Assembly (NCBI GenBank): GCA_030490835.1
Contig: CM059972.1
Coordinates: 90,877,137 to 90,941,136 of the forward strand
From: Annona cherimola
Lineage: Eukaryota > Streptophyta > Magnoliopsida > Magnoliales > Annonaceae
Reading direction: 5' to 3'
Length of the DNA: 64,000 nucleotides
Shown: positions 35,337-45,573 of the stretch, one piece after another
Numbering within the stretch: the first letter of the stretch is position 1
Layout: every line of letters starts with the position of its first letter
Notes under the pieces: model-generated
What the model was told of the DNA's origin: nothing
Databases searched by the model: none
Seen by the model: only the letters and a program-made list of their open reading frames with translations
Translations under genes and position numbers: made by a program

Positions 35337-35699
35337 GTGGCGGCAGCCATGGCGGGTCTTCTCGACGAAATTTGGCGTCTGATTCTGGAGTTAGGCGTCA
35401 AAACCCAGAGATTAAGCTACAGAGACATCTGTTGCATCTCCATATCTTCCAGGCGCCTTCACCGCCTCACCTACGAACACTCACTGTGGTCGATCTTGCT
35501 CACTGTCGATTTTTCTTCTCTAAAATTTGCCCCCGCCACCTCCTCCTCCTCTTCCAATTCTCCTGCGAAATTCTTCTACAAAACGATGCAAGATAAGCGC
35601 GAATCCTCTCTTTCTTTGATTAAAATCATATTCATTCTGAAAGTGGAAATCTCTACCATTCATCTGATGGATTCAGTGATCTTCGTTGCCCAACATTGA
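35337..35699 (+). pseudogene. Captured first-exon fragment of an F-box SKIP24-like gene
   Basis: From Met 35337 (or the internal Met at 35349) the translation reads LLDEIWRLILELGV, DICCISISSRRLHRLTYE, SLWSILLTVDF, then a Ser-rich linker and KFFYKTM. This is the order of the F-box at the N terminus of plant SKIP24-type proteins, which join SCF ubiquitin ligases through SKP1/ASK. After about residue 85 the frame continues into sequence that looks intronic and stops at 35697. Only the F-box end was captured. It is divergent from the ARM fragment on the other strand. Confidence 0.7.
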
Positions 35700-35879
35700 C
35701 GGTTGGGTAAAAGACATTATTTGGGCGATTTTCATGATGGTAGGATCATAATTCATTAGATCAACGATCTAGATGTGTAGATAACTATGCTGGGGATGGA
35801 TTGTGTAGCAATTCACGAATATCATAATCAGGCTAGCAATTGGGATGGCTATTCAGCCATTTGTTTCCTCTTTCAATCT

Positions 35880-36120
35880 GGATGTGGTATTTGTTAGGTT
35901 CAAGAGAGCAAAAGAATACAAGCTCCCTCCGAAGTTCGAGAAAGCAAGGGAAGAGATCTACCCTCCTCCAAAGTTCCTGAGTATCGACGACCGAAGCATG
36001 ATCAGGCCGCGCGAGCTGCTTGCGGAGAAGCCCAACCTGTTTGATAACGTCATCGGTGAGATGAAGCAGGCCAGCAACAGAATTTCAAGCGCCTGCCCCA
36101 CGTCCTTCTCGATCGCCTGA
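35880..36120 (+). pseudogene. Captured exon of unknown gene in the Pack-MULE
   Basis: After a plausible splice acceptor (TATTTGTTAG near 35890-35899) the frame reads KRAKEYKLPPKFEKAREEIY, PPPKFLSIDDRSM, IRPRELLAEKPNLFDNVIGE and stops at 36118. Around 36070-36080 the likely parental frame shifts: the +1 frame then gives RLPHVLLDRLKALGDQFQLQ. This suggests a one-base indel since capture. GC-rich, protein-like codon use contrasts with the flanks. I do not recognise the parent gene. Confidence 0.5.
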
Positions 36121-36385
36121 AAGCACTGGGCGACCAGTTCCAACTGCAGGAGGCTCCACAGTGCGCTTCAGAAGCTTAAGTCCTGTATTTAAAACATAGG
36201 CCCGAGGGTATTTCCGTCTTTTTTCATTATTTCGGACGGCCAGATGCTGCTTTGTTGACGCCGTGAGGGCGCGGGGGGTAAAATGCAAAGGTCAAAACTT
36301 TCGGGGGTCTAAAATGCTAATACGCAAACGTCGGGGTCTAAAATACCAATACGCATAGTTAGAGGGTCTATGGCGCAATTTTCCC

Positions 36386-36491
36386 CAAATATGCGAATCA
36401 CCCAATCAGAAAAAGAATGCCTAACTGAAAAAGGAGGAGAATGGATTGCAAGCATATGAAACAAAACAGAACACAATCTAACGTTAAAACT
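36386..36491. repeat. 106-bp direct repeat, right of the Pack-MULE
   Basis: Second copy of 34211-34316. Here it directly follows the complete right terminus (ending TTTTCCC) of the element. Host sequence continues unbroken past 36491. Confidence 0.85.
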
Positions 36492-37247
36492 TGGGTAAAC
36501 ATGGTTCGAGTGTAAATGAGCAAACTTAATACTCCCCACCTCTCAACTATGTGCAAAACTGAATTATTTTCTGGACAATCCTGCCAATTCTTGTATCGTC
36601 GAGAATGGCAATAGCATCCAGACTCTTAGAGTGAATTGGTCAAGTTACAATAACAAACGTGGTCTCCTAGACTAACCACCCTGATGGATGCAGGATTATT
36701 TCCCACAAGGTGTTGGCGTTTCTCAATCTTCAAGAACATTTCTGTGTACAGCAACAGATTAGACAGTGAAGGAACATTATTCAAGTCCAACGCATACGGG
36801 GCACAAAATGCAATTTACAGCATGGCTGTCAGTCATTGGCAGGAACCCTGCAAAGAGAGAGATTGCCAAGTATCTATAGGATAACTGCTGTAATCTACTT
36901 TTTCATCAAAGAGAATCCATTCTGGCAATCAAATTTGTCCAACCAATGAGAGAGAGAATATGACCCAATCTATATTACAATGGTATCACCATGTCATTAC
37001 AAATGAACATTCACATACCAAGTTTGAACTTTCTCCAATTCCACCACCACAAAGGAATAATAGCAACGAAACTTCAAACAAGGTAAAATGTAAGCAACCT
37101 TATCTTTCATTTTCTGAGAAGTTTTTCCAATAATCCTAACCCTTGTTGCTAAAGACAGGAGAAGAGTTTTGCTGTCATGTCATGCAATGCAATGACCCTA
37201 ACAAAAAGGTGTGTATTTAGATACATCTAAAAAAAAAAAAAAAACAC

Positions 37248-37283
<36 letters not shown>

Positions 37284-38458
37284 GAACAACAGAACAAAAA
37301 CCCAAAAAAAAAAAAAAAAAAGCTAAACTAAAGGTTGTAAGCCTCCTTTTTCTCTGTAGGACAATTACCTACCCACAACCCAAAATTTTCTATCATTACT
37401 TATATTTCTAACCACTTTCTCTTGTCTTTCTATTCAAAAACCTTTTTTATTTAACCTTTATTTACATTATGGATAACATTAATGCAACAATTGACATTGT
37501 TCTATATTTCATTTGCATTTTCCTTTTACATTCTCTACCCTTTTGCCAACATGTCAGCACACCCAATGGGACAAAGAATATGGAACCTCATCTTTCTCAT
37601 GAAAGTCTGACCAAAAATCCTTTCCAGATTCCAGTGAGTCTACAGTAGCCAATAAAACAAGGATTAAGATTAACTAGCCTTTTCTAGATTCCGGTGCATC
37701 TGAGATAGCTGGTAAGACAAGAATTGAGATTAAGTGGGCTGCCTTGAAACTACGGTATGTTTCGAAGGCAATGAATAGGAAAATAATAAAAACCAAAACT
37801 CATTTATGCATGTGTTACTTTCTTGTCAAAAGTATGATAATGTATGGGTCCAGATTTCCTGACATAAAATCGTGCTCATGGAGACATGAACTTTCTTTTA
37901 TTGACAAGATTACAAGAGGACCAACTTTCTCAAAGGAGAAAAAGGGGAAAGAACATATAATTTAATATAGTTGAGAATCATCAGAAACATAAACATCAAG
38001 TATCATTAAGTGTTTCTTGCACCAGAAAAATGCAATGGCAAAGAAGCATGTAGAATGACTAGAATGCCTATGCTATCATTCTTTCTCATTCACCAAGTTG
38101 AAGACACATTTTGTTTTTTAAATAATTCTTTTTAACTTCCAAAGAACCAAATGTGTTCAAACAAACGAATAGACAGTCTTGTTTATTTCAGCTTCAAATC
38201 AATCACAATGAAAGGTAACTAGAAGCAGTAAGATGATTTATAAGCAAAATCTAATCATCCCTGTAAGGATGACAAGCGATTGAACACTTTGAGAGTCCTC
38301 ATCAATTCTCCTGCTGGACCAAGCATCATCAGAATTGAATTGAGCATTCAAATTAAGGACTTCCAGAGTTGAGAGTGGGAAAAATCTATTACAACAAACA
38401 AATTTCTAAAACCTTTAAGACAGAAAGCTACATCCATTTCATAGAAAGGAAGGCCATT
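36492..38458. other. Intergenic DNA with simple repeats, 3' flank of the S31 gene
   Basis: No coding gene recognised. It contains an A-tract and (CAA)n microsatellite with a second A-tract at about 37229-37321. It also holds a degenerate tandem pair of about 60 bp at about 37615-37738 (both halves with AGATTCC(A/G)GTG and AAGACAAG/AAAACAAGG). The part next to 38458 should hold the 3' UTR of the ribosomal protein gene. Confidence 0.5.
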
Positions 38459-39338
38459 TTACTGAGAATCCTCCCAAAAAGATTCATCAATTTCAACCTC
38501 TTCAATCTCAGTCTCTTCTGGGTCTTCTCTCCTGGGGCGTGGAGGCGTTGGAGCCCTTGGAGGGCCTCTTCCCTTCTTCTTGTTCCGCGGCCTTGCCTGA
38601 TCAAATCATGGTGTAATTTGAGAACCAAATAGCGTCAATACTCCATTTGGGTGCCCAACAAAATCCAAGTGCATCAATTCAATTACAAAGGCTGGGAATG
38701 ATAATTAACCACTATATGTTCTAGCTTATTTACTTTATAGATAACTGAATTGCAAACACTTTTTTACCACTATATGCTCTAGCTTATTTGTTTTGTAGTT
38801 AACTGAATTGCAAACCCTTTTTACCACCATATGTTCGAGCTTATTTGCTTTGTAGTTAACCGAATTGCAACCCTTGTTTACAATTTTGCTAATTTCCCTT
38901 CAATTGCAAGCATCCAAAAACTACCCATCAAATTTTATTTTATTTTTTTTAAAAAAAAGGGCTGAAGAAAAAATCTGAAGGGGAACAGAAGACACACGAA
39001 AGAAATTACATTTCCATAAGACTGCCTGAAACGTTTGCCCCTTGCCGTTTTCTTATCCCCTCGGCCGCAGTAAATTCCTAAGAAAGAAAACAACAAGAAA
39101 ATAAGAGAACAAGAGATTAAAGACAGTAAAAGAGGAAGAAGATGTGAGAGAGAGAGACAGGAATGATACCCGGGGGAAAGGAGGATTGGAGAGAAGGTGG
39201 GGAGATAGATAGGCGGAGGAATGGAATGGAAAGGGTAGTTCCAAAGAAGTTGGAGCGAGGGGAGGCAAGTTTAGAAGAGGAGAGAGTGCGGGATTGAAGT
39301 GCTGCCATTGGCAGCGCTCCGAAGGTCAGCAGCGCCAT
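38459..39338 (-). CDS. RPS31: Plastid 30S ribosomal protein S31 (PSRP4/bTHXc), three exons
   Basis: Assembled from splice signals: exon 1 39170-39338, exon 2 39010-39077, exon 3 38459-38596, giving 124 codons plus stop. Introns begin GT (GTATCA, GTAATT) and end AG (TTAG, TCAG) with phases that fit. Residues 1-57 form a Ser-rich plastid transit-type leader (MALLTFGALPMAALQ...). The mature part starts IYCGRGDKKTARGKRF and continues SYGNARPRNKKKGRGPP, followed by a Pro-rich and then acidic tail ending in FWEDSQ. This is the signature of plastid S31, a small basic protein of the 30S subunit related to bacterial THX. The mitochondrial paralogue lacks the RPRNKKKGRGPP motif and acidic tail. In-frame upstream ATGs exist, but this start gives the most plausible leader. 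The 5' flank is only 114 bp long before a transposon. Confidence 0.9.
38708..38880. repeat. Three tandem 57-58-bp repeats in intron 2 of the S31 gene
   Basis: Units start with ACCACTATATG at 38708 and 38766 and ACCACCATATG at 38823. Each continues with (C/G)TAGCTTATTT-like and TAACTGAATTGCAAAC-like segments. They lie wholly inside intron 2 (38597-39009). Probably replication slippage or unequal exchange. Confidence 0.8.
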
Positions 39339-39944
39339 AGACAGGGAGATGGGTGAGGCGCAGAGAATGATAAGGTGGTCCGGCATTTTATCCATCCATG
39401 GGCAGTGGACGAGTCGGGTGCTTTCGAACGAGTTTGGCATTGTTAAAAAATAGGGATTTTCCCAAATATACCCATTACGTTTAACCATATTTACAAATAT
39501 GCCCACTACGTATCAGAAATCCCAAATATACCTACTACGTTTTGCCAAAATCCCAAATAAGCCCACGCCGTCAGTGACCGTCTAATAATTTTTCAGAAAT
39601 GCCCAGATTACCCCTGGCGTAAGATTTTCCCAAATATACCCATTACGTTTAACCATATTTACAAATATGCCCACTACGTATCAGAAATCCCAAATATACC
39701 TACTACGTTTTGCCAAAATCCCAAATAAGCCCACGCCGTCAGTGACCGTTACGTTAAGTGACGGAACCGTTACACAGTGGCTAATAATTTTTCAGAAATG
39801 CCCAGATTACCCCTGGTGTCTGTGCTGTTGTATTTTTTATATTTTTTTCCGTTAGTTTCAAAAATGATAATTTTTTCCTTCCGTCTATGCTATTGTATGT
39901 TTGGTATTTTTTTCCAGTTAATTTCAAAAATGATAATTGCATTT

Positions 39945-40062
39945 CAACTTTATCCTATTTATTCCTCATTATTACCCCTATCATATCACATCATTTGACA
40001 ACTTCTACTCTCTACAACTTTTCATCAAAAGTTTTATCCATTCCCAAACACACCCATAGTTT
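39945..40062. mobile_element. MITE remnant (GGTGTGTTTGG family) inside the MULE-like element
   Basis: Contains CATTATTACCCCTATCATAT, TCATTTGACAACTTCTAC and ends CCCAAACACACCC, matching the right half of the copy at 41665-41946. The left half is missing, so it was broken before or during incorporation in the larger element. Confidence 0.65.
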
Positions 40063-40435
40063 TGTTTCATTTGAGGTAATTTGCAAGCAGATTCTGTTTT
40101 TAAAAAAATAATGTTTAATTCATGACACAGGTGCATTTTAGGTGTTAGTTGAATAATATAAGGCTCATCTTAATTCACTGAGGACTAGTTAGCAACAGTT
40201 GAAATATTCACTTAAATTAAACATATTATTTTTGCAATTCAACCCGACCTTATTAATTGGGGATCCTAGCCGGGCTGCTTTTCTATTAATTTGTGATGAA
40301 GAAATTTTTAATAAATAATTTTTTATGAAGACATTCTCTTTATAATTAATTTAAAATGAGCAATGATCTCATGTGTCTAGCCGCATGGGACTCCCCATGA
40401 ATTGGGTGGTGGGAAAAAATATCATAAGTTTTTTT

Positions 40436-40841
40436 GGGTTGCAATTTAATGCACCTGGGTGCACAGATATTCAGCTCACCCGGGTGCATTAAACCCATTT
40501 TAACGCAAATTTTTATTTTTTTGAAAAGTTTTTTATACAAGTGTTAATCTAGTGTATTTAATATGTGTATAAATTTTTACCATTTTTAGAATATTTGAGA
40601 TATGAATTTTCGATGCTTGAAAATCAGTTACATTTTAGTCATTTAAAATTACCTAAAATGACAATGATTTTCAAAAATTAAAAATCAATATCTAAAATAC
40701 TCCAGAAATGATAAAAATTGATATACATGTTAAATACGATTAACACTTGTATAAAAAAATCTCATAAAAAATTAAAAAAATTATTTAATGCACTCGGGTT
40801 AGCTGAAGCTAAGTGCACCAGGGTGCATTAAATTGGAAATT
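40436..40841. mobile_element. Foldback MITE, GTGCACC family, nested copy
   Basis: A 406-bp palindromic element with TTTAATGCACC(T/C)GGGTGCA-type ends, flanked by 9-bp repeats that differ at one position (AGTTTTTTT at 40427-40435, AGCTTTTTT at 40842-40850). The arms are more diverged than those of 12141-12549, so it is older. It is nested within the 39453-41646 element. Confidence 0.75.
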
Positions 40842-41664
40842 AGCTTTTTTTCATAAATATGTAGATGCAGGTATATTTCACCTAAAAACCAAGTTATACA
40901 AATTCTGGATGATTATCTCAAGACATGTGCATTTTTATATAATTATGTCATCTATGTTTTTGGGAATTTAAAATGTTCAAATTATTATGGAAACATTGGT
41001 TATTACTCATATTAAAATAAAATATTGCGTGATTTTTTGTAGAATTGCTGTGAATATAATTATTTCGAAACTGCTAATTTCAATTTATCATGACATAATA
41101 TTCTGCACATAATTATGTTAAATTAATTGTAGAAATATCTTTTACAATTTGTAAATAATTTAAAATTTTCAGATATTTCATAAATTTTACCGTGCTAAAC
41201 ATACAATAGCATAGACGGAAGGAAAAAATTATCATTTTTGAAACTAATGGAAAAAAATATAAAAAATACAACAGCACAGACACCAGGGGTAATCTAGGCA
41301 TTTCTGAAAAATTATTAGCCACTGTGTAACGGTTCCGTCACTTAACGTAACGGTCACTGACGGCGTGGGCTTATTTGGGATTTTGGCAAAACGTAGTAGG
41401 TATATTTGGGATTTCTGATACGTAGTGGGCATATTTGTAAATATGGTTAAACGTAATGGGTATATTTGGGAAAATCTTACGCCAGGGGTAATCTGGGCAT
41501 TTCTGAAAAATTATTAGACGGTCACTGACGGCGTGGGCTTATTTGGGATTTTGGCAAAACGTAGTAGGTATATTTGGGATTTCTGATACGTAGTGGGCAT
41601 ATTTGTAAATATGGTTAAACGTAATGGGTATATTTGGGAAAAACCCTAAAAAATATGAAAGTTA

Positions 41665-41946
41665 AGGGTGTGTTTGGCAACAAGAAAAAAATTTCAACAT
41701 AAAATTTTTCAATTTAAAACTTTTCACTTTCCATAATTATCATATTTTTTAATCATTTTTTCACATTTTCCCATACAACTACCTTACTTTTCAATCATTT
41801 CTATACAACTACTCATATAATTAACCTATCTATTTTAACTTTATCATTTTTACTCTTCATCATTACCCCTATCATATCACATCATTTGACAACTTTTACT
41901 CTCCAAAACTTTTCATCAAAAGTTTTATCCATTTCCAAACATACCT
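41665..41946. mobile_element. MITE, GGTGTGTTTGG family, full copy
   Basis: The 282-bp element begins AGGGTGTGTTTGGCAA and ends CCAAACATACCT, immediately flanked by TTA-type bases on both sides (a possible 3-bp duplication). The interior matches the family on the opposite strand relative to 3685-3976 (TACAACTACC, CATTATTACCCCTATCATAT). It lies 9 bp beyond the right TSD of the MULE-like element. Confidence 0.75.
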
Positions 41947-41974
41947 TAAATTTGGCATGACTATTATTTAGCAA

Positions 41975-42955
41975 TTAGCACCGGTCGTAGATGACCATTC
42001 ATAGCATCTATTTTTTTTTTTAAAAAAAATATTTTTAATAAAATTATTAATATAAATATATATTATCTATAAGCAAAGTTTAACTCATTTTAAAAATGTG
42101 TCAAAATTAGCAAAATTTTGATTTATAAATAATATACACCTAAGTTAATAGTCTTATTAAAAATTTTCAAAAAAATACTAAAGAATGATATTTCAACAGC
42201 TTTGGGATGGGACCATCTCTGACTAATCTGAGATGATCTTAGACGGATCGGAAATGAAAACATTTTTGACTGGTCCACAAACCTTTTCTTGGAAAGTTTT
42301 TAAAATTTTTGTTTTTCTGAAACTGCAAATCCAAGTTTATATAATTCATAAATTAAGTTTTAAGATTGTTGGATGAGAGTATTTTTGTAAATTTTAAACA
42401 CAAGAATACAGTGGTTATTTTTAAAGGGTGAAAATGACCATAATATACCTATGTATAGAATTCAAAAAACATATATACGTCTATCGAAAAATTTTAACAC
42501 TTGATTTATTGATCGTATAAATCTAGATTTACAATTTTAAAAATAAAAATAATTTTTTAAAAAAATGGCGCTTAGACCGGTCATAAATGCCTCTTTTTTT
42601 GAGCGGTCGTGATCAAATTGCATTGAATGAAGACCCATTTGGACGCCCATATTTTTTATTTTTTATAAAATTTTTATAAAATTATTAATCTAGGTCTATA
42701 TTATTCATAAATCGAGTTTTAACATTTTCGAAGATATGTACATATTTATTTTATATTTTTAAATATAGGAGTACCGTGGTCATTTTCAGCTTCTGTGTTA
42801 AACAATATGAAATAAATATATACACATATGCAAAAATGTTCCTACTTTATTTATAAATAATATATATTTAGATTAATTTTTTATTAAAAAATAAAAAATA
42901 TGAGTATTATAATCGATTGTAGATGGCGTGACTTGTCATAGATGATCATTAGGCT
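41975..42955. repeat. Cluster of three diverged foldback elements
   Basis: Three successive imperfect palindromes (about 41975-42235, 42240-42600 and 42600-42955). They share TTTTTAATAAAATTATTAAT-like or TAAGTTTTAA-like arm segments, and their ends mention GGTCGTAGATGA, ACTGGTCCAC/GACCGGTC or GCGGTCGTGATC. Boundaries are approximate. No coding potential. Confidence 0.45.
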
Positions 42956-43195
42956 TGAATGACCGAATGACCAAACAACTTAGATTAATTAGATAAGTGT
43001 CTTTATTCAACTTCAAACCTTGAACATCTATTCCTATAAACCCTTATATGTACTCACATCAACTATTTGGTTATTCAAGTACTTTAAATTGGATTGCTTT
43101 TCAAAATTCAACCATTTATTTTGCTTAAAGGATTCTTTTAATTTAATTCTTAATATGTTAAAAATTCAACACTTTAGTTTTGCTAAAAGGGTTGG

Positions 43196-43420
43196 CCTTT
43201 TGGAGTCCTCATTCAATGCACCTAGGTGCATTGAACTTTAGTGTACTTGGGTAATTTTTTAATTTTTTAATTTTTTAATTTTTTTTATAAAAATGTTAAT
43301 ACAAATATATTTAACTTATATATTAAGTTTTACTTTGGAAATATATATTTTTTATTTTGAAAAAGATATACTTTATTTATTTTTAAAACATAAAAATAAC
43401 ATATACACACATCTCGTGTT
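43196..43420. mobile_element. Half of a GTGCACC-type foldback element
   Basis: Starts GGAGTCCTCATTCAATGCAC, followed by CTAGGTGCATTGAACTT and the inner-arm core (TGTTAATACAAATATATTTA). The matching right arm is not present. A truncated relative of 12141-12549. Confidence 0.55.
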
Positions 43421-43587
43421 CGCTAAAGTTGAGTGCCATGCATCATAATCTTATTTTGTCTCATAAGCATAGCTTAATGGAAATAATATTGTGCATTTGT
43501 GCGTGAGTAAGTGTGGAATCAGCTTGATCCTCTCTCATTAGTTTCTGTTTTCAAGATTTTTATCGCAAGTAGGACTGCGCAGAGTCG

Positions 43588-44254
43588 CAGGGGTGCAACT
43601 CGAGCTCATAAAACTCGGGTTCACCTCAACCTTAACCCTAACCCTATTTATAAAACATCAACCCTAATCCTATTTGTAAAACCTAAACCCTAATCTTATT
43701 TTTGAAAATCGGGTTCGGGTTGAGTTTCGGATTGGAATTTATGTTGATGAATTTACATTTTTATTTAAAAGTGATAAGTTTAAATTTTCATATGAATAAA
43801 TAATAATAACAAATCATGTAAGTAAATATAATAATATATAATCAAACTATATATATTTTAAAAAATAGTAATATAAAGAATTTTTTAGAAAAAATTATCA
43901 TAAAAAATAAGATAAAGGAAGAAAATTAATGAATGTAAAAGTAAATGATAGAAATAAAAAATAAATATAAATGAAAATAACATACTTTATTTATAATAAA
44001 ATTACAATATGCCAAACATGTATTCAAATATTGATATAATAACATAAAATATAAAGTATATAAAGAAATATTGTTTAAATAGTATATATAATATATTTTA
44101 TAATAAATAGAAAATGGGAAATCGGGTTCGGGTTCGAGTTCATTTGAACTCTAACCCTATCATAATTACAAATCGGGTTCGGGTTATGAAAAAGCAAGTT
44201 TTAACACCATTCAAAATCGGGTTCGGGCTCAACCCGGCCCAAGTTGCACCCCTA
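43588..44254. mobile_element. hAT-like non-autonomous element
   Basis: A 667-bp element with termini CAGGGGTGCAACTCG and AAGTTGCACCCCTA. Flanking 8-bp repeats CAGAGTCG (43580-43587) and CAGAGGCG (44255-44262) differ at one base. AACCCTAA/TCGGGTT-type motifs are concentrated at both ends, with an AT-rich interior and no transposase. Confidence 0.8.
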
Positions 44255-44287
44255 CAGAGGCGTACGTGATTGGCTCGTCTTACTAGT

Positions 44288-44663
44288 GGATTGGGTGCAC
44301 TTAGCCTTAATGCGCCCAGGTGCATTTAATTAATGTTTTTTTTGAAAATTTTTTATACAACGGTTAATCTAAGTGTATTTAATACGTGTATTAATTTTTA
44401 TCATTTTTGGAGTATTTTAGATATTTATTTTTAGTTTTTAAAAATTAGTGACATTTTGGGTAATTTAAAATTGTTAGAATGTCACTGATTTTTTAAATTA
44501 AAATAAATATCTAAAATAATCTAAAAATGGTAAAAATTGATAGACATCTTAAATACACTCAGATTAACAGTTGTATAAAAAAATTTCAAAAAAATAAAAA
44601 AATAAGTTAAAGCATCTAGGTGCAGTAAGGCTAAGTGCATCCAGGTGCACTATATGAAATCCC
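44288..44663. mobile_element. Foldback MITE, GTGCACC family
   Basis: A 376-bp palindrome beginning GGATTGGGTGCACTTAGCC, with flanking 9-bp repeats CTTACTAGT (44279-44287) and CTTATTAGT (44664-44672), one mismatch. Third family member with a 9-bp duplication, supporting a Mutator-like origin. It lies 33 bp from the right end of a hAT-like element. Confidence 0.8.
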
Positions 44664-44843
44664 CTTATTAGTCATGTGCGTCTAATGGAGTCTTTAGCAG
44701 GATGGCTGAAACCGTTGATTCACTGTTAAAGGAGGAGATGCAAACATTTAACCATGAAAAGACTTGCTTACCGTGCTTTATATTATTATAATAATAATTA
44801 TTATTATTTGGATAAATAAAGATAAGACTCTATCCCTACAACC

Positions 44844-45565
44844 TAGGGGTGGGAATTTGGGCGGATCGACCCGTGACCTGGCATTAACCCAACCCGTTTT
44901 TGGCCGGGTAAAACTAATATATTTTTGACCCGGTATAGGGATGGGTCAGAAATTTTGACCTGAATTCAAAAATAGGGTCCGGGTGGGTCGACCATGTCCC
45001 GACCTAAAGAGTCCGACCGGCCTAGCATATATAAATTTATTAAAAATTATAAGAATATATTGAAATATTATTATTATTTTCTTTCAAATTTCTCACTTTT
45101 TTATAATCAACTCTATCAACAATAGAAGAATCAATTTATTCAAAAAGCAATATAAGAATCAATAAAAAAAATTTGTACGTGTATAACCCTTGTGTAATTG
45201 TATATTAACCTATTTTAATAAATATATACTATATTTTCAAATGTTTTGTTTTCTTAATTATGTGTTTTTTAATAATTAGTGAAATATTGAAACATATAAT
45301 ATTTAAATTTAGTACAGATGTATACTTATGTTTGATAGATATATAAATTTTGAAAATTATTTTATTTGACCCGTATTTTTTACCCGACCCACTATCCTGA
45401 AACCGGTCTGATACCGACCCGAATTTTGTTCATAAACCTGGTAGAAAAAAGTAAGGGTCAAATCAACCTCGTCCCAACCCGGTATAAAAATAAGGGTCAA
45501 ATAAGATTTTTGAAAAGTAAGATTAGGGTTGAGCAAACCCTGACCCGCCCCGAATCCCACTCCTA
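44844..45565. mobile_element. hAT-like non-autonomous element, TAGGGGTGGGAAT subfamily
   Basis: Termini are TAGGGGTGGGAATTTGGGCG and CCCCGAATCCCACTCCTA. The 8-bp flanks are CTACAACC (44836-44843) and CTTCAACC (45566-45573). Subterminal TGACCCG/CGGGTC arrays occur at both ends. The 722-bp body aligns along its length with the element at 47953-48683. Confidence 0.82.
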
Positions 45566-45573
45566 CTTCAACC

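Larger units (their letters stand above)
34313..36385. mobile_element. Pack-MULE-like element carrying three host gene fragments
   Basis: A 2.07-kb element with inverted terminal repeats of about 160-190 bp (left 34313-34476, right 36197-36385). Both contain TTTTAGACCCCGACGTTTGC, CGCGCCCTCACGGCGTCAAC and GGCCGTCCGAAAT or their complements. The right terminus ends GCGCAATTTTCCC; the corresponding outer 27 bp are missing on the left. Between the TIRs lie fragments of a U-box/ARM gene, an F-box SKIP24-like gene and one unrecognised exon, with no transposase. Long TIRs plus captured unrelated exons define Pack-MULEs. Its GC content is higher than that of the surrounding DNA because of the captured exons. 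Confidence 0.82.
39453..41646. mobile_element. MULE-like element, about 450-bp inverted repeats, exact 9-bp TSD
   Basis: A 2,194-bp element starting GGGATTTTCCCAAATATACC and ending with the reverse complement. It is flanked by the exact 9-bp repeat TAAAAAATA at 39444-39452 and 41647-41655. The inverted arms (about 39453-39905 and 41196-41646) are nearly identical, so insertion is recent. Each arm itself contains a tandem duplication of about 165 bp (CCCATTACGTTTAACC to GTCAGTGACCGT). There is no transposase; the interior holds older nested elements. It sits in the 5' flank of the S31 gene, 115 bp from its ATG. Confidence 0.87.

Noticed and set aside
37211..37411. 66-codon frame rich in Lys and Asn
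   Set aside because: It is the translation of poly-A and CAA simple repeats.
39507..41432. Short frames repeated on both strands of the MULE-like element
   Set aside because: They are translations of its long inverted repeats and occur in mirror image at each end.
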